The notes under the pieces were generated by a model. It saw nothing but the letters and a program-made list of their open reading frames with translations. It had not been told where the DNA came from and ran no database searches. This document shows positions 27,201-35,685 of a stretch of DNA of 64,000 bases, in pieces. The stretch lies in the NCBI GenBank assembly GCA_036557365.1, contig DATBHR010000098.1, positions 372,001 through 436,000 of the forward strand, given 5' to 3'. Position 1 is the first letter of the stretch. Each line of letters begins with the position of its first letter. This stretch comes from DATKHR01 sp036557365 (lineage in GTDB: Bacteria > Acidobacteriota > Vicinamibacteria > Vicinamibacterales > CAVVIG01). Position numbers and translations under genes: made by a program.

Positions 27201-29841
27201 AGCCGTTTGGACAGCGGCCGGCAAGTTCGGCAAAGCGCTTCAATTCAACGGCACGAACGCGGTCGTGACCATTCCCGATTCGGCGTCGCTGCATCTGACA
27301 ACAGCGATGACGCTGGAGGCCTGGGTCAATCCGTCGTCGGTGGTCGGAGCCTGGAAGGACGTTGTCTACAAGGGTAACGATAACTACTTCCTCGAATCCT
27401 CAACGTCGAGCACGCTACCCGCCGCTGGTGCGACGATTGGCGGCAACAACTTGAACGCTTTCGCGAGCACGAGTCTGCCGACGAATATGTGGACTCATCT
27501 GGCCGAGACGTACGATGGAGCAACCCTCCGTCTGTACATCAACGGCTCACAAGCGTCGAGCGTGACGGCGAGCGGAGCAATCGCCACGTCGACGAATCCG
27601 CTGCAGATCGGAGGCGACAGTATCTTCGGGCAGTTCTTCGCCGGTCTCATCGACGAGGTGAGGATCTACAACGTGGCCTTGACGCCGACGCAGATACAGG
27701 CGGACATGGCCACGCCGCTTGGCGGTTCGTTCCCGACCGTCACACTGAATCCCGCGTCCGTGGCGTTCGGCAATCAGCAGACGGGCACAACGAGCTCGCC
27801 TCAGACGATCGCGTTGACCAACACGGGCGCGGCATCGCTCGCATTCAGTGGCTTCTCCATCACGGGCACGAACGCCGCCGATTTCGTTGAGACGACGACC
27901 TGCGCCTCGAACCTTGCGCCAGGATCGAGCTGTTCGATCTCCATCACCTTCTCCCCGGGCGCAGCGGGACCGCGTTCCGCGACCCTGGTTATTGCCGACA
28001 ACGCACCGGCCGCACCGCAACAGGTGCCGCTCACTGGAACGGGTTCAGGGTTCACAATCAGTCCACGTACTGCGACGTTGACGGCGACGCTTTCGCAGCA
28101 ATTTCAGGCGTCGAGCGGAGGCGAGGTCGTCTGGGCGGTCGATGGCGTCGATGGCGGCACCGCTGCTTCCGGGTTGATAACTGCCTCTGGCGTGTACACA
28201 CCAGGAACCAGTGTCGGTCAGCATGTCGTGACCGTGCGCACGACGGATGGCACGCAGACGTCGAACGCATTGGTGTACGTCACGAATCATCCCGGCGTCT
28301 TTACACACCACAATGACAACGCCAGGACCGGCCAGAACACCAATGAGATCGTTCTGACACCGTCGAACATTTCGTCATCTTCTTTTGGCAAGTTGACTTC
28401 GTACTCGCTGGACGGCAACTCGCATGCTTCCCCGCTGTATGTCGCCGGCGTGTCGATTCCCGGACGCGGTATCAGGAACATCGTTTACGTCGCGACGGAA
28501 CACAACAGCGTTTACGCATTCGATGCCGATGGCCTTAGCACGACGCCGTACTGGCAGACGAGTTTCATCGACGCTGCTGCCGGCGTCACGACGGTCCCAT
28601 CGACCGATACCGGCGAATGCTGCGACATTGCTCCGGAAATCGGTACCACCGGGACGCCTGTTGTCGATCCATCGACGGGAACGCTGTACGTGGTGGCGAA
28701 GACGAAGGAAGTGTCGGGGGGCACGACGAACTACCGTCAGCGTCTCCACGCGCTCGACGTCGCCACTGGCGCAGAGAAGTTCGGCGGTCCGATTCAGATT
28801 CAGGCGAGTGTCCAGGGTTCGGGCGTGGGCGGCCAGGGCGGCTCAGTGCCCTTCGACCCGCTTCATGAAAATCAGCGCCCCGCGTTGCTGTTGAGCAACG
28901 GTGTCGTCTATATCGGCTTCGGTAGCCATGGCGACATACAGCCGTACCACGGCTGGCTCCTGGGTTACAACGCGACCACGCTGCAGCAGGTGTTCGTTCA
29001 CAATTCGTCGCCAGACGCAGACAGCGCCGGGATGTGGCAGGCCAACGGTGGCCCTGCCGCCGACGCAGCCGGCAACATCTATTTCGTGACCGGCAACGGC
29101 CTATTCGACGTGAACACGGGCGGTCGAGACTACGGCGACAGCTTCGTAAAGGTAAATCCTTCGGGGTCGGTGGTCGATTACTTTACGCCGCACAATCAAG
29201 CAAACATCAGCGCGAATAACTTCGATCTGGGCGCGGCCGGGCCGCTGCTCCTACCCGACCAGCCCGGGGCACATCCTCATCTTCTGGTCAGCGCCGGCAA
29301 GGACAACACGGTCTATATGCTTGATCGGGATTCGATGGGGCACTACAACGCGAACAACGACAATCAGATCGTGCAGTCTCTGGTGAACGTATTCCCCTTC
29401 GGCCGCCCCGAGCCGGGGAATTACAGTGCACCGGTCTATTTCAACGGTTCCGTGTATTTTGGTCCGGTTGCAGACACGGTCCAGGCGTTCAAGTTAACCA
29501 ACGGCCTGCTGTCGACCACTCCAACGTCCGCGAGTTCCGTGGCATATCCATATCCCGGTGCGACGCTATCCGTATCGGCGAACGGAACCGCTAACGGCAT
29601 CGTTTGGGCCATTCAGCGCAACGGCGACTGCGGAACGCAGGCAACGTGCGGCACAGCGCAGCCAGGCGTGCTGCGTGCCTACGATGCGTCGAATCTCGGC
29701 ATCCAACTGTACTCGAGCGATCAGGCTGGTTCACGCGACGCGCTCGATTATGCGGCGAAGTTCAGCGTGCCTCTGGTCGTGAATGGGAAGGTGTTTGTGA
29801 CCACGATCGGTCGCCTGACCATCTACGGGTTGTTGCCATAG
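24256..29841 (+). CDS. Giant secreted Fn3/LamG/beta-propeller protein 2
   Basis: 1,861 residues from ATG 24256, with a signal peptide ending near NLAAQ. Same design as the protein at 16740: module A (about 31-237), three Fn3 (239-537), second module A (541-745), two Fn3 (749-948), LamG (951-1155), anchor/Hydin-type Ig (1160-1267), Ig-like (1268-1345) and a PQQ-type propeller (1349-1861). The main difference is one Fn3 fewer before the second module A. Both propellers share HHNDN.RTGQN at the start and GECCDI..EIG in the first blade, with the doubled cysteine kept. The pair arose by duplication around the hydrolase gene. No clear promoter was found upstream; the best -24/-12-like strings there have wrong spacing. 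Likely surface or matrix protein; ligand unknown. Confidence 0.85.
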   Translation: MSRRPLSSSFSRIGFVLLSLATGRNLAAQPAISFIQVNSAVPQSAQATVSASYSAAQTAGDLNVVVIGWNDTSAHVQSVVDSNANVYALAVGPTVRAGFATQSIYYAKNIQAAAAGANVVTITFDRAAQHPDLRIVEYKGLDTVSPLDVVAAASGNSNSSSSGSGRTTNANDLIVGANMVATRTTAAGSGFVTRIITSPDGDILEDRVVTAAGNYSATATISKGAWVMQLVAFRAASGAPPDTQAPSAPAGLAASVASSSEVDLTWTPSTDNVGVANYLIERCQGSGCTSFAQIGTTTTASFSNTGLAASTTYLYRVRATDAAGNLSGYSNIASGTTQAGVDTIPPSAPSNLAANVASSAQINLSWAPATDNVAVTNYLVESCSGANCSSFALVGGTAGTTFSAASLNPSTSYSFRVRAADAAGNIGPYSNTAVATTQAVPDTDPPTAPSTLTATASSATQINLVWSAGTDNVAITNYLIEECVGQSCTAFAQVAATSATTLSRTGLASSTTYSYRVRAADAAGNLSVYSPIATAMTFASATIAFVQTNNAVPQSSPTSVSVAYTAAQSAGNLNVVVIGWNAATGTVQSVTDTVGNSYALAVGPTVRSGFGTQSIYYAANIRGAAANGNTVKVTFNAATSHPDIRIAEYRGISLSNPVDVVAAATGNSATASSGAATTTSANDLIVGANLVSSFTTGAGTSFTSRVITSPDGDILEDRIVTAIGSYSATAPQSSGTWIMQMVAFKGGFSGLDTLAPTAPGSLTAAPVSAGEIDLAWNASTDNVGVVNYLIERCADAGCSSAAQIGTSGTTSYSDTTVAPATAYTYRVRATDAAGNLSSYSNTATATTPDTDTQPPSAPGTLTATAFSGTRVDLSWGPATDNVGVTGYRVEQCSGVGCTSFVKLATVTGTTYSDTGLTPNTSYSYVVRAQDAAALLGPYSNAATVATLSTVPELVAAYAFEEGSGTTVTDLSGTHNSGTLQGGAVWTAAGKFGKALQFNGTNAVVTIPDSASLHLTTAMTLEAWVNPSSVVGAWKDVVYKGNDNYFLESSTSSTLPAAGATIGGNNLNAFASTSLPTNMWTHLAETYDGATLRLYINGSQASSVTASGAIATSTNPLQIGGDSIFGQFFAGLIDEVRIYNVALTPTQIQADMATPLGGSFPTVTLNPASVAFGNQQTGTTSSPQTIALTNTGAASLAFSGFSITGTNAADFVETTTCASNLAPGSSCSISITFSPGAAGPRSATLVIADNAPAAPQQVPLTGTGSGFTISPRTATLTATLSQQFQASSGGEVVWAVDGVDGGTAASGLITASGVYTPGTSVGQHVVTVRTTDGTQTSNALVYVTNHPGVFTHHNDNARTGQNTNEIVLTPSNISSSSFGKLTSYSLDGNSHASPLYVAGVSIPGRGIRNIVYVATEHNSVYAFDADGLSTTPYWQTSFIDAAAGVTTVPSTDTGECCDIAPEIGTTGTPVVDPSTGTLYVVAKTKEVSGGTTNYRQRLHALDVATGAEKFGGPIQIQASVQGSGVGGQGGSVPFDPLHENQRPALLLSNGVVYIGFGSHGDIQPYHGWLLGYNATTLQQVFVHNSSPDADSAGMWQANGGPAADAAGNIYFVTGNGLFDVNTGGRDYGDSFVKVNPSGSVVDYFTPHNQANISANNFDLGAAGPLLLPDQPGAHPHLLVSAGKDNTVYMLDRDSMGHYNANNDNQIVQSLVNVFPFGRPEPGNYSAPVYFNGSVYFGPVADTVQAFKLTNGLLSTTPTSASSVAYPYPGATLSVSANGTANGIVWAIQRNGDCGTQATCGTAQPGVLRAYDASNLGIQLYSSDQAGSRDALDYAAKFSVPLVVNGKVFVTTIGRLTIYGLLP

Positions 29842-29875
29842 TTGTGGTCACACTGCTGTAGGCACTCTCGCGAGC

Positions 29876-31681
29876 TCAGTAATTGCAGCCCTCTTCTGCG
29901 ACATCGCAAACGACCGCATAAATTTTCTCGCGGCTGCCCTGCTGAACGAGTGCGAACCGATCTGGATATTTGTCGAGTAGCCGTGCGAACGAGCGGTCCT
30001 CTCCGGGTCGCCAATACGTTTCGGCCCCGCGGTCGAGCACGACGATGAAGTCCACTCCGTGTCGGGCGATTCCACCCATCAGCATCTCGGCGTCGAGGGT
30101 CGGAGGAAACCAGACGACTTTCAGACGCGAGTAGTGGTAAACGACATCCAGCTGCCGCGCCATGATCACCGCATTCCGAGGAGCGTGCTCGCGAAGCCAC
30201 GACGCCGCGACCATTTGCGGATAGCCAGACTCGTGCGCCACTTCAAAGCTCTCATTCTCGCGCGCGACGGCGATACATCGCGTCGTTCCCAGGAAGATGA
30301 GTACGAGACAAGCAACTACCAACGCTGGTTGGGACCGGCCTGATCGAAGGAGCTTGCTGAAAAATCCCCCATCGAGCCAGATCACGCCAGACGTCAGAAG
30401 AGTGACCAGCGTCCACACAGTCGTTGCCAAGAAAGCCTGGGGATGCGGTGTCGACGCCGCGTTTAACGCCGAGACCGCAGCGAGAAGACCGCTCACGATT
30501 GGCACGACGACGGCAGCCGGCCGCCGTTCTTCAACGATCCATTTCACGCAAATCGCGCATCCACGCCAGATGTACATGCATATCAGCGGCGCGATCGGTA
30601 GAACGAACCGGAATTCGAAGTCCCATGGCCAAATAACAAATATTGCCTGATAGATGAGGATGTACCACTCGCTCAACGTCCCGCCACTTGAAGTAATCGA
30701 CGCTCCCAGACCGATCAACGCCAAGACAATAGTGCCGACGGTCCACGGCAGAAACCAACGCTGTTCGAACGTTCCCTTTCGGGTGACCAAGTAGTCGATG
30801 GCCGAGGTGTAGTCGGCTAGATTCCGGCCCACGAGCTCCGGAACGTCGCGCACGCTCATCGGCCCAAGGTCAGGTTCATTGCCGCTCTTCACCGCCAGTT
30901 GCGCCAGGTACGGCTTGGGATAGCCACCGATCGGCCATTCGATCGTTTCGCGGGGCTTTGACCATGCCGACCATGCGATCTGCGTGCATACGCCAAAGAG
31001 AATCGGCACCGCGAACTTCTTCAGCCGATTTCGCGCGAGCGAGGTGCTGGACGCCAGCGATACGGCGATCCACGCTACCAGTCCACCGAGCAGCGCGACG
31101 CCGGATGACCGCATGAGCATCGAAGCGACGAGCAAGAACGCGGAGATCGCGCCCCACTTGAAGATCGATCGCCGCTCTGTCGCGACATCGAGCTTTGTCG
31201 CCGACAACAGCAGCGCCATGCTGAGGCAAAAGTACGGCATGTCTGAGAAGACGATTGTCGAGGCGAATCGAAACCAGACAGGTGAGGACGCGATTACAAG
31301 ACAGATGGCTGCCGCCGCGGACCTGCTTTGCTGTCTTTTCAAGAGAATGTAGGTCAGCACAAGGCCGAGTGTGGCGAACACCACCATGGTTCGGACCAGG
31401 ACCGCATGGCTGTCGCCCAGAACGGCAATCAGCCCTGCCAGCAATGCTGGAAATCCAGGCGGCAGCATTGTCTCCGGCCTGAAATCGAACCCGTAGCTGC
31501 GGTGGTTCAGGAGCGAACGCGCGAGTTCAAGATATGTGGTGTCGCCGCTGTAGAAGTCTGCGCCTTGCTGAGCGTAAAGCATCTGCATGGCGCCGACCGT
31601 CGTCAAGAGACCACAGACGGTCCAGTCGGCGAACGTCCACGAGTTACGATCAGCTCTGTGACCAACAGACGCTGGTGTCAT
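29876..31681 (-). CDS. Membrane GT-C glycosyltransferase (ArnT/PMT-like)
   Basis: 601 residues, starting at ATG 31681 two bases after the upstream gene. The N-terminal half has many membrane spans with a first external loop holding SGDTTYLELARSLL, the acidic motif of GT-C enzymes that use polyprenyl-phosphate sugars. A soluble C-terminal part of about 120 residues ends in a cysteine-bearing tail. Such enzymes move a sugar from a lipid carrier to a glycan, lipid A or protein on the outer face of the inner membrane. The upstream DPM1-like gene can make exactly that kind of donor, so the pair probably acts together. Converges with giant protein 2 with a 34-base gap. Confidence 0.82.
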   Translation of the reverse strand: MTPASVGHRADRNSWTFADWTVCGLLTTVGAMQMLYAQQGADFYSGDTTYLELARSLLNHRSYGFDFRPETMLPPGFPALLAGLIAVLGDSHAVLVRTMVVFATLGLVLTYILLKRQQSRSAAAAICLVIASSPVWFRFASTIVFSDMPYFCLSMALLLSATKLDVATERRSIFKWGAISAFLLVASMLMRSSGVALLGGLVAWIAVSLASSTSLARNRLKKFAVPILFGVCTQIAWSAWSKPRETIEWPIGGYPKPYLAQLAVKSGNEPDLGPMSVRDVPELVGRNLADYTSAIDYLVTRKGTFEQRWFLPWTVGTIVLALIGLGASITSSGGTLSEWYILIYQAIFVIWPWDFEFRFVLPIAPLICMYIWRGCAICVKWIVEERRPAAVVVPIVSGLLAAVSALNAASTPHPQAFLATTVWTLVTLLTSGVIWLDGGFFSKLLRSGRSQPALVVACLVLIFLGTTRCIAVARENESFEVAHESGYPQMVAASWLREHAPRNAVIMARQLDVVYHYSRLKVVWFPPTLDAEMLMGGIARHGVDFIVVLDRGAETYWRPGEDRSFARLLDKYPDRFALVQQGSREKIYAVVCDVAEEGCNY

Positions 31682-31683
31682 TG

Positions 31684-32520
31684 CTAGAGCGACACTGCGC
31701 GGTTGGGCGCCGAGGTGTGTGCATCGTCACGGAATCGTCTGGAGGTCTCTTGGTTCGACAATCGCTCGCTTTTGCCGAGCGACGGGACCGCAGCGTACCG
31801 AAGAATGCACCAGACAGCTTGAATCGCGTCGCGCCATCCGATCTTCTTGCCCTCCTCGTACGTCCGGCCGTGATACGAGATCGGCACCTCGTACACTCGC
31901 GCGTGCATTCTCGCGACTTTCGCGGTCACTTCAGGTTCGAATCCGAATCGATTTTGTTTGAGGTCGATAGCCTGAATGACTTCGCGGCGAAAGACCTTGT
32001 AGCAGGTCTCCATGTCGGTGAGATTCAGGTTGCTGAACACATTGGAGAGGAGTGTCAGCAGCCTGTTTGCGACGTAGTGCCAGAAGAACAGGACACGATG
32101 TGGACCGCCGAGAAAGCGCGAACCGAAGACGACGTCGGCACGTCCCGAGACGATCGGTTCAATGAGCGCATGGTAATCACTGGGGTCGTACTCAAGGTCA
32201 GCATCCTGGACGATCACGATGTCGCCCGTCGCCTCGGCGAAACCACGCCGAAGTGCCGCGCCTTTTCCCATGTTGCGCGGCTGAAACACGACCCTGACGT
32301 TATCGACGCGCAGCGCTCCAGAGTTCTCTGCAGCGGCTTGAACGGCAAGGCCTCGCGTCGTCGCATCGTGAAGGGCTTCGAGGAACGTCCGCGTTCCGTC
32401 CGTCGACGCGTCGTCGATGACGATGATTTCTTTATCGATTTCGACTGACTGAACCTTGGCGAGGACCTGCGCGATGTAACGACGTTCGTTGAAGACAGGA
32501 ATAACGATTGAAACCTTCAT
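31684..32520 (-). CDS. GT2 polyprenyl-phosphate glycosyltransferase (DPM1-like)
   Basis: 278 residues from ATG 32520. KVSIVIPVFNERRYIAQVL and EIIVIDDASTDGT open the GT2 fold; VIVQDADLEYDP is the DxD metal site; GSRFLGG and then a segment MRTCYK-like (TDMETCYKVFRREV) match DPM1/GtrB-type transferases. It has no C-terminal double membrane span, so it is the soluble or membrane-associated form. It should load a sugar onto undecaprenyl phosphate. The next gene, two bases on, is a GT-C enzyme that could use the product. Confidence 0.88.
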   Translation of the reverse strand: MKVSIVIPVFNERRYIAQVLAKVQSVEIDKEIIVIDDASTDGTRTFLEALHDATTRGLAVQAAAENSGALRVDNVRVVFQPRNMGKGAALRRGFAEATGDIVIVQDADLEYDPSDYHALIEPIVSGRADVVFGSRFLGGPHRVLFFWHYVANRLLTLLSNVFSNLNLTDMETCYKVFRREVIQAIDLKQNRFGFEPEVTAKVARMHARVYEVPISYHGRTYEEGKKIGWRDAIQAVWCILRYAAVPSLGKSERLSNQETSRRFRDDAHTSAPNRAVSL

Positions 32521-32549
32521 CAGGCCCTCTGTTGGTTCGCCTTGAAGAA

Positions 32550-32565
32550 AGCAAGGCGGCCACCA
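32550..32565 (-). promoter_or_regulatory. Candidate sigma-54 promoter for the DPM1-like/GT-C unit
   Basis: Minus-strand TGGTGGCCGCCTTGCT has TGG at -24 and a perfect TTGCT at -12 with exact spacing. It is 30 bases from the ATG at 32520, leaving a leader of about 18 bases. Confidence 0.42.
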
Positions 32566-32770
32566 CCAGAGATCTCGTCATAAGGGCGTCGCAAATATTT
32601 CCCGGGCAATGACTTACAGCGCCGGACCGAGAGTGGATCATAAGGAGAAAAAAAAGAAGTCGCGTGTAGTGACTTGGACGCAGCGGAGGAAGTCGGCCGG
32701 CGAGCGGTTAAATGGTTACCAGAAGAGAGTCAAATCGCTGTCCATCATTCCCCACGATTGGGAGCACCAC

Positions 32771-33439
32771 TCAGGAGAACGGGTGGCGAACGACGTCCAG
32801 GGCGAGCTTTTCCAGTTCGACGAGTCCGATCCGTAGCCCCCGGCGCGATTGCCACCAACGGTCAGGATCGAAGGCTGAGAGTTGCGCGCTACGCACGCGT
32901 ACGACTATCGGTCGGCCTTGTACCGCACGTCGCATGGCTCTCGTGAGGCGCCGCGAATGATCTCGACTGGTGACGAGCACGATTGATCGAACACGATTGT
33001 GGTCCGCCCAATCAGGCAGAATCCGTGCTTCGTCCTCAGATCCGTTGACGGTTACGGGTATCTCCTCGACATCATGAACACCGAGCGCACCGAAAAGCCG
33101 AACAACGTTCGATGCTTCGTCTTCGTTCGGAAGTCCTCGTCGCTGGAATTCCAAATCAGCAGCATCAAGCGGATCGGCGAAGAAGGCAACCCGCTTGGAG
33201 ATGCCTCTCTGAACCAAGTCGGACGCCTCGAGGATGCCGGCGCCGTTGGCGTCGACAGTGAGGACGATAACGTCGGAAGGCGCGAGAGCGTCTTCAGCCA
33301 CCAGCGCGTTGCCAATTGATCGCAACGCGCTCGCTCTGACGGAAGGCACGGCGACGGCGCTTGCGATGACGCCCACCAGGATGGCAGCCCATCGCAAGCC
33401 GTGTATTACGCGGGCACGCGCTCGAGTTCGTTCAGCCAA
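32771..33439 (-). CDS. YdcF/DUF218-like membrane-anchored protein
   Basis: 222 residues, with the start taken as TTG 33439, 34 bases inside the oxidoreductase gene; a TTG at 33397 is an alternative. One membrane span (about 14-34) is followed by a DUF218-like domain: ALAPSDVIVLTVDANG, a central ED/NE region with SNVVRLF, and SIVLVTSRDHSRRLTRAMRRA, which matches the VTS..H..R signature. DUF218 proteins (YdcF, SanA, ElyC) act in envelope or peptidoglycan-carrier metabolism; their chemistry is poorly known. Here it is the last gene of a sugar-nucleotide unit, so a role in handling lipid-linked sugars is a reasonable guess. Confidence 0.65.
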   Translation of the reverse strand: MAERTRARARVIHGLRWAAILVGVIASAVAVPSVRASALRSIGNALVAEDALAPSDVIVLTVDANGAGILEASDLVQRGISKRVAFFADPLDAADLEFQRRGLPNEDEASNVVRLFGALGVHDVEEIPVTVNGSEDEARILPDWADHNRVRSIVLVTSRDHSRRLTRAMRRAVQGRPIVVRVRSAQLSAFDPDRWWQSRRGLRIGLVELEKLALDVVRHPFS

Positions 33440-34734
33440 GCCTCATTCCGGAAGTGCAGATACTGTTCTGCGCGCAGCTGGTCGCCGAGCCTGTCCTTCG
33501 GCAACTCGACATCATCATAGGTGAGCACTGCATCTTTGGCGATTGAGCGTCTTACGACACAACCTTCGACGAGGCCCTCCGGCAGGTAACGACCACTGCT
33601 CATCTCCTCGACGTTTACGGCTTCTCCATACGTCATGTAGCAGCCATAGTCATCGAGCACTTCACCAGCTTTTAAATCCCGTTTCGCGATGGCGCACACC
33701 TCGACGACAGGGCCGCCGAGCGGCTTCGCCACCGAATCGCGAAAGAGTACCGTTCGCGCGATGGCGTTGGGCACCTCGAAGTGGACGAGATGGTAGGGAA
33801 TGAAGAACGAATAGAGTGGCCCTTCTCCCATCTTGTAGAGATTCAAATAGTGCTGCTGCTTCGGATCGGTGTGCTCAGCCAGACAGTAGACCTTCGTCAG
33901 AGGGGTGCCGACGACGTAGTCGATGATTCCTCCGAGCTTGCGAAGTGCGTCGATGTCGTACAGCTTTCCGATCGTCATCACATCGTCGCGGTACTCTTTG
34001 CCGCGCGACATGCCACGGGATTGAACGACGAAGCCAGTCGCGTTCGCCACGATCGCTTGCTCGAAGCTGATCTTCGAGCCGTCGGCGAAGCTCGTCACCA
34101 TGGCCGGATTCTGCCCCCACTTGTCGGCGAAGCCTTTTTGCGTCGTCGGATTGCGGTAAGGGTCCTGAAGACCCTTGATGTTGCCCATTACGCGCGGAAT
34201 GAGCCCAAGCCCTTTTACCCAGCGATACAGATTCATCTGCACGCCTGGCTCGTCACCTTCGCAGGCGGACAGAATTACGCCGTATTTCTTCGCGTAGACC
34301 TGGAGGATCGGACCGATCGTCGCGTCGATCTCAGCGTTGAGCAGGACGACATCTTTGCCGTGCTTGAACGCTTCGAGGATGATGCGTGCGCCGAACTCCA
34401 CCGAGCCTGTGGTTTCAACCAGGACGTCGACATGAGGTGAGCGCGCGAGGAGCATCGCGTCCTCGGTGACGACTGGTTGATCGCGTTCAATCGCAGCGTC
34501 AAGCACCGATTGTGAATCGGCAACCACCGGATTGAGGTTTTCGCTGACGTACTTGTATGCGGCGATCGCGCGCTCGATGTGGCGATTGTAAATTCCAACC
34601 ACCCGCATTCCGGGAATACTGTTCACAATCTGATTCGAGAGGCCCTTCGCCATAAATCCAGCGCCAACCATTCCGACCCGGATTGGTCGCCCCTCGCCCT
34701 CTCGTGCTTGCAGTGCGTTGTCAACGATAATCAT
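33406..34734 (-). CDS. NAD(P)-dependent oxidoreductase with C-terminal SAF domain
   Basis: 442 residues from ATG 34734. The N-terminal Rossmann domain has IRVGMVGAGFMAKGL, the nucleotide loop. The middle has VDVLVETTGSVEFGA, VVLLNAEIDATIG and SACEGDEPGVQMN, matching the predicted homoserine-dehydrogenase-like group with SAF (COG4091-type). The C-terminal part (about 345-425: RDLKAGEVLDDYG, then LPEGLVEGCVVRR) is the SAF fold also seen in sialic acid synthase and antifreeze proteins. Real homoserine dehydrogenase is already encoded at 53306, and this gene sits with sugar-nucleotide genes, so I infer that it acts on a nucleotide-linked branched sugar. That is not shown by the sequence alone. 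Confidence 0.78.
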   Translation of the reverse strand: MIIVDNALQAREGEGRPIRVGMVGAGFMAKGLSNQIVNSIPGMRVVGIYNRHIERAIAAYKYVSENLNPVVADSQSVLDAAIERDQPVVTEDAMLLARSPHVDVLVETTGSVEFGARIILEAFKHGKDVVLLNAEIDATIGPILQVYAKKYGVILSACEGDEPGVQMNLYRWVKGLGLIPRVMGNIKGLQDPYRNPTTQKGFADKWGQNPAMVTSFADGSKISFEQAIVANATGFVVQSRGMSRGKEYRDDVMTIGKLYDIDALRKLGGIIDYVVGTPLTKVYCLAEHTDPKQQHYLNLYKMGEGPLYSFFIPYHLVHFEVPNAIARTVLFRDSVAKPLGGPVVEVCAIAKRDLKAGEVLDDYGCYMTYGEAVNVEEMSSGRYLPEGLVEGCVVRRSIAKDAVLTYDDVELPKDRLGDQLRAEQYLHFRNEAWLNELERVPA

Positions 34735-34744
34735 GTGTCAGTTC

Positions 34745-35314
34745 TCAAGCGCTTGTGCGCATGCGGTTTTTAAGTTCGCCTTCGATTTGATCGAGAGATT
34801 TCCACTCGCGGTCCTTTTCCGACATCACGCCGACCGGCAGCGGCCATGTCAGACCGAGTTTCGGATCGTCGTATAACAGGCCACCTTCAGAGCCGGGTGT
34901 ATAAAACTCCCCGACGTGGTACGTCGTCTCGGTATTGTCTTCCAGCGCTTGATAGCCGTGCGCGAAGCGCTCCGGGATATAAATGCCGCGGTGGTTGTCT
35001 GCGCTCAATTCGACGGCGACATGCTGAAGATAGGTCGGCGACTCCGGCCTCAAGTCGACGATGATGTCGAGAACTGCACCGCGACTGGCGCGTACGAGCT
35101 TCGTTTCGGCGGCTGGCGGATATTGAAAGTGCATGCCCCGAAGGGTGCCCTTGCGTTTGTTGAAACCGATGTTCGCCTGCGCGATGATCGGCTTCAGTCC
35201 ATGCGCTTCGAATTCGTGCTGACAGAACGCGCGCGCAAAGAAGCCGCGGTCGTCTTCCCGCCGTTCCAAATCGATGATGAAGGCACCACGTAGCTTGGTT
35301 TCAGTGAAAATCAT
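34745..35314 (-). CDS. rfbC: RmlC/RfbC-type nucleotide-sugar 3,5-epimerase
   Basis: 189 residues from ATG 35314, normal for RmlC. The cupin shows RGFFARAFCQHEF, IGFNKRKGTLRGMHFQYPP with the catalytic H, RGAVLDIIVDLRP, IPERFAHGYQAL and an end with LLYDDPKLGLTWPL. The family turns dTDP-4-keto-6-deoxyglucose into the L-rhamnose precursor. Here no rmlA, rmlB or rmlD is nearby; the cytidylyltransferase rfbF across the divergent promoter suggests the substrate could be CDP-linked. First gene of the minus unit, with the SAF oxidoreductase ten bases on. Confidence 0.86.
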   Translation of the reverse strand: MIFTETKLRGAFIIDLERREDDRGFFARAFCQHEFEAHGLKPIIAQANIGFNKRKGTLRGMHFQYPPAAETKLVRASRGAVLDIIVDLRPESPTYLQHVAVELSADNHRGIYIPERFAHGYQALEDNTETTYHVGEFYTPGSEGGLLYDDPKLGLTWPLPVGVMSEKDREWKSLDQIEGELKNRMRTSA

Positions 35315-35353
35315 TTCGGCGATTTACCTCGGAGTGAGACCAGGACGGTATTC

Positions 35354-35369
35354 AGCAAGCCGACGGCCA
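35354..35369 (-). promoter_or_regulatory. Candidate sigma-54 promoter for rfbC unit
   Basis: Minus-strand TGGCCGTCGGCTTGCT: TGGC at -24, TTGCT at -12, exact spacing. It lies 40 bases from the rfbC ATG. It shares TGGCCG and TTGCT with the opposed site at 35605. Confidence 0.5.
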
Positions 35370-35604
35370 GTTACCCTCGAAGGCGAATGAATAACGAAAT
35401 ACGTGAAGATTGCCTAAAGACATCGCGTTTGACTCGGTTGATTGGTTTCTTCGTTCAAATCGTGCCTAGAAGCGAAACGTCGATTCCACGTTGGATGGAA
35501 CTTTAGTCTGGGTAATAGCGGACATTAATCGCTCGCGAGAGCGTGCCGAACCTCGAATCCGCCTTCAATCCCGCATTTAGGCGTCGTTTCCGGCCACTCG
35601 TCTG

Positions 35605-35620
35605 TGGCCGACTCCTTGCT
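35605..35620 (+). promoter_or_regulatory. Candidate sigma-54 promoter for the epimerase-SDR unit
   Basis: TGGCCGACTCCTTGCT has TGGC at -24 and perfect TTGCT at -12. It lies 66 bases before ATG 35686. Confidence 0.52.
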
Positions 35621-35685
35621 CGAACCAGCCCCGGTGTCGGCCACACCGGCCGGACGCTGACTCCTCGTTTTCTGGACAGGACCAC

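Larger units (their letters stand above)
35315..35685. other. Divergent regulatory region of the sugar cassette
   Basis: The 370 bases contain no gene that I can support. They hold the two opposed candidate -24/-12 sites at 35354-35369 and 35605-35620. Between them is a more AT-rich stretch (about 35390-35470), where an activator could bind. Confidence 0.5.

Noticed and set aside
32609..32836. 75-residue plus-strand ORF with a KEKKKK stretch
   Set aside because: Runs antisense into the YdcF-like gene; composition is driven by an A-rich spacer.
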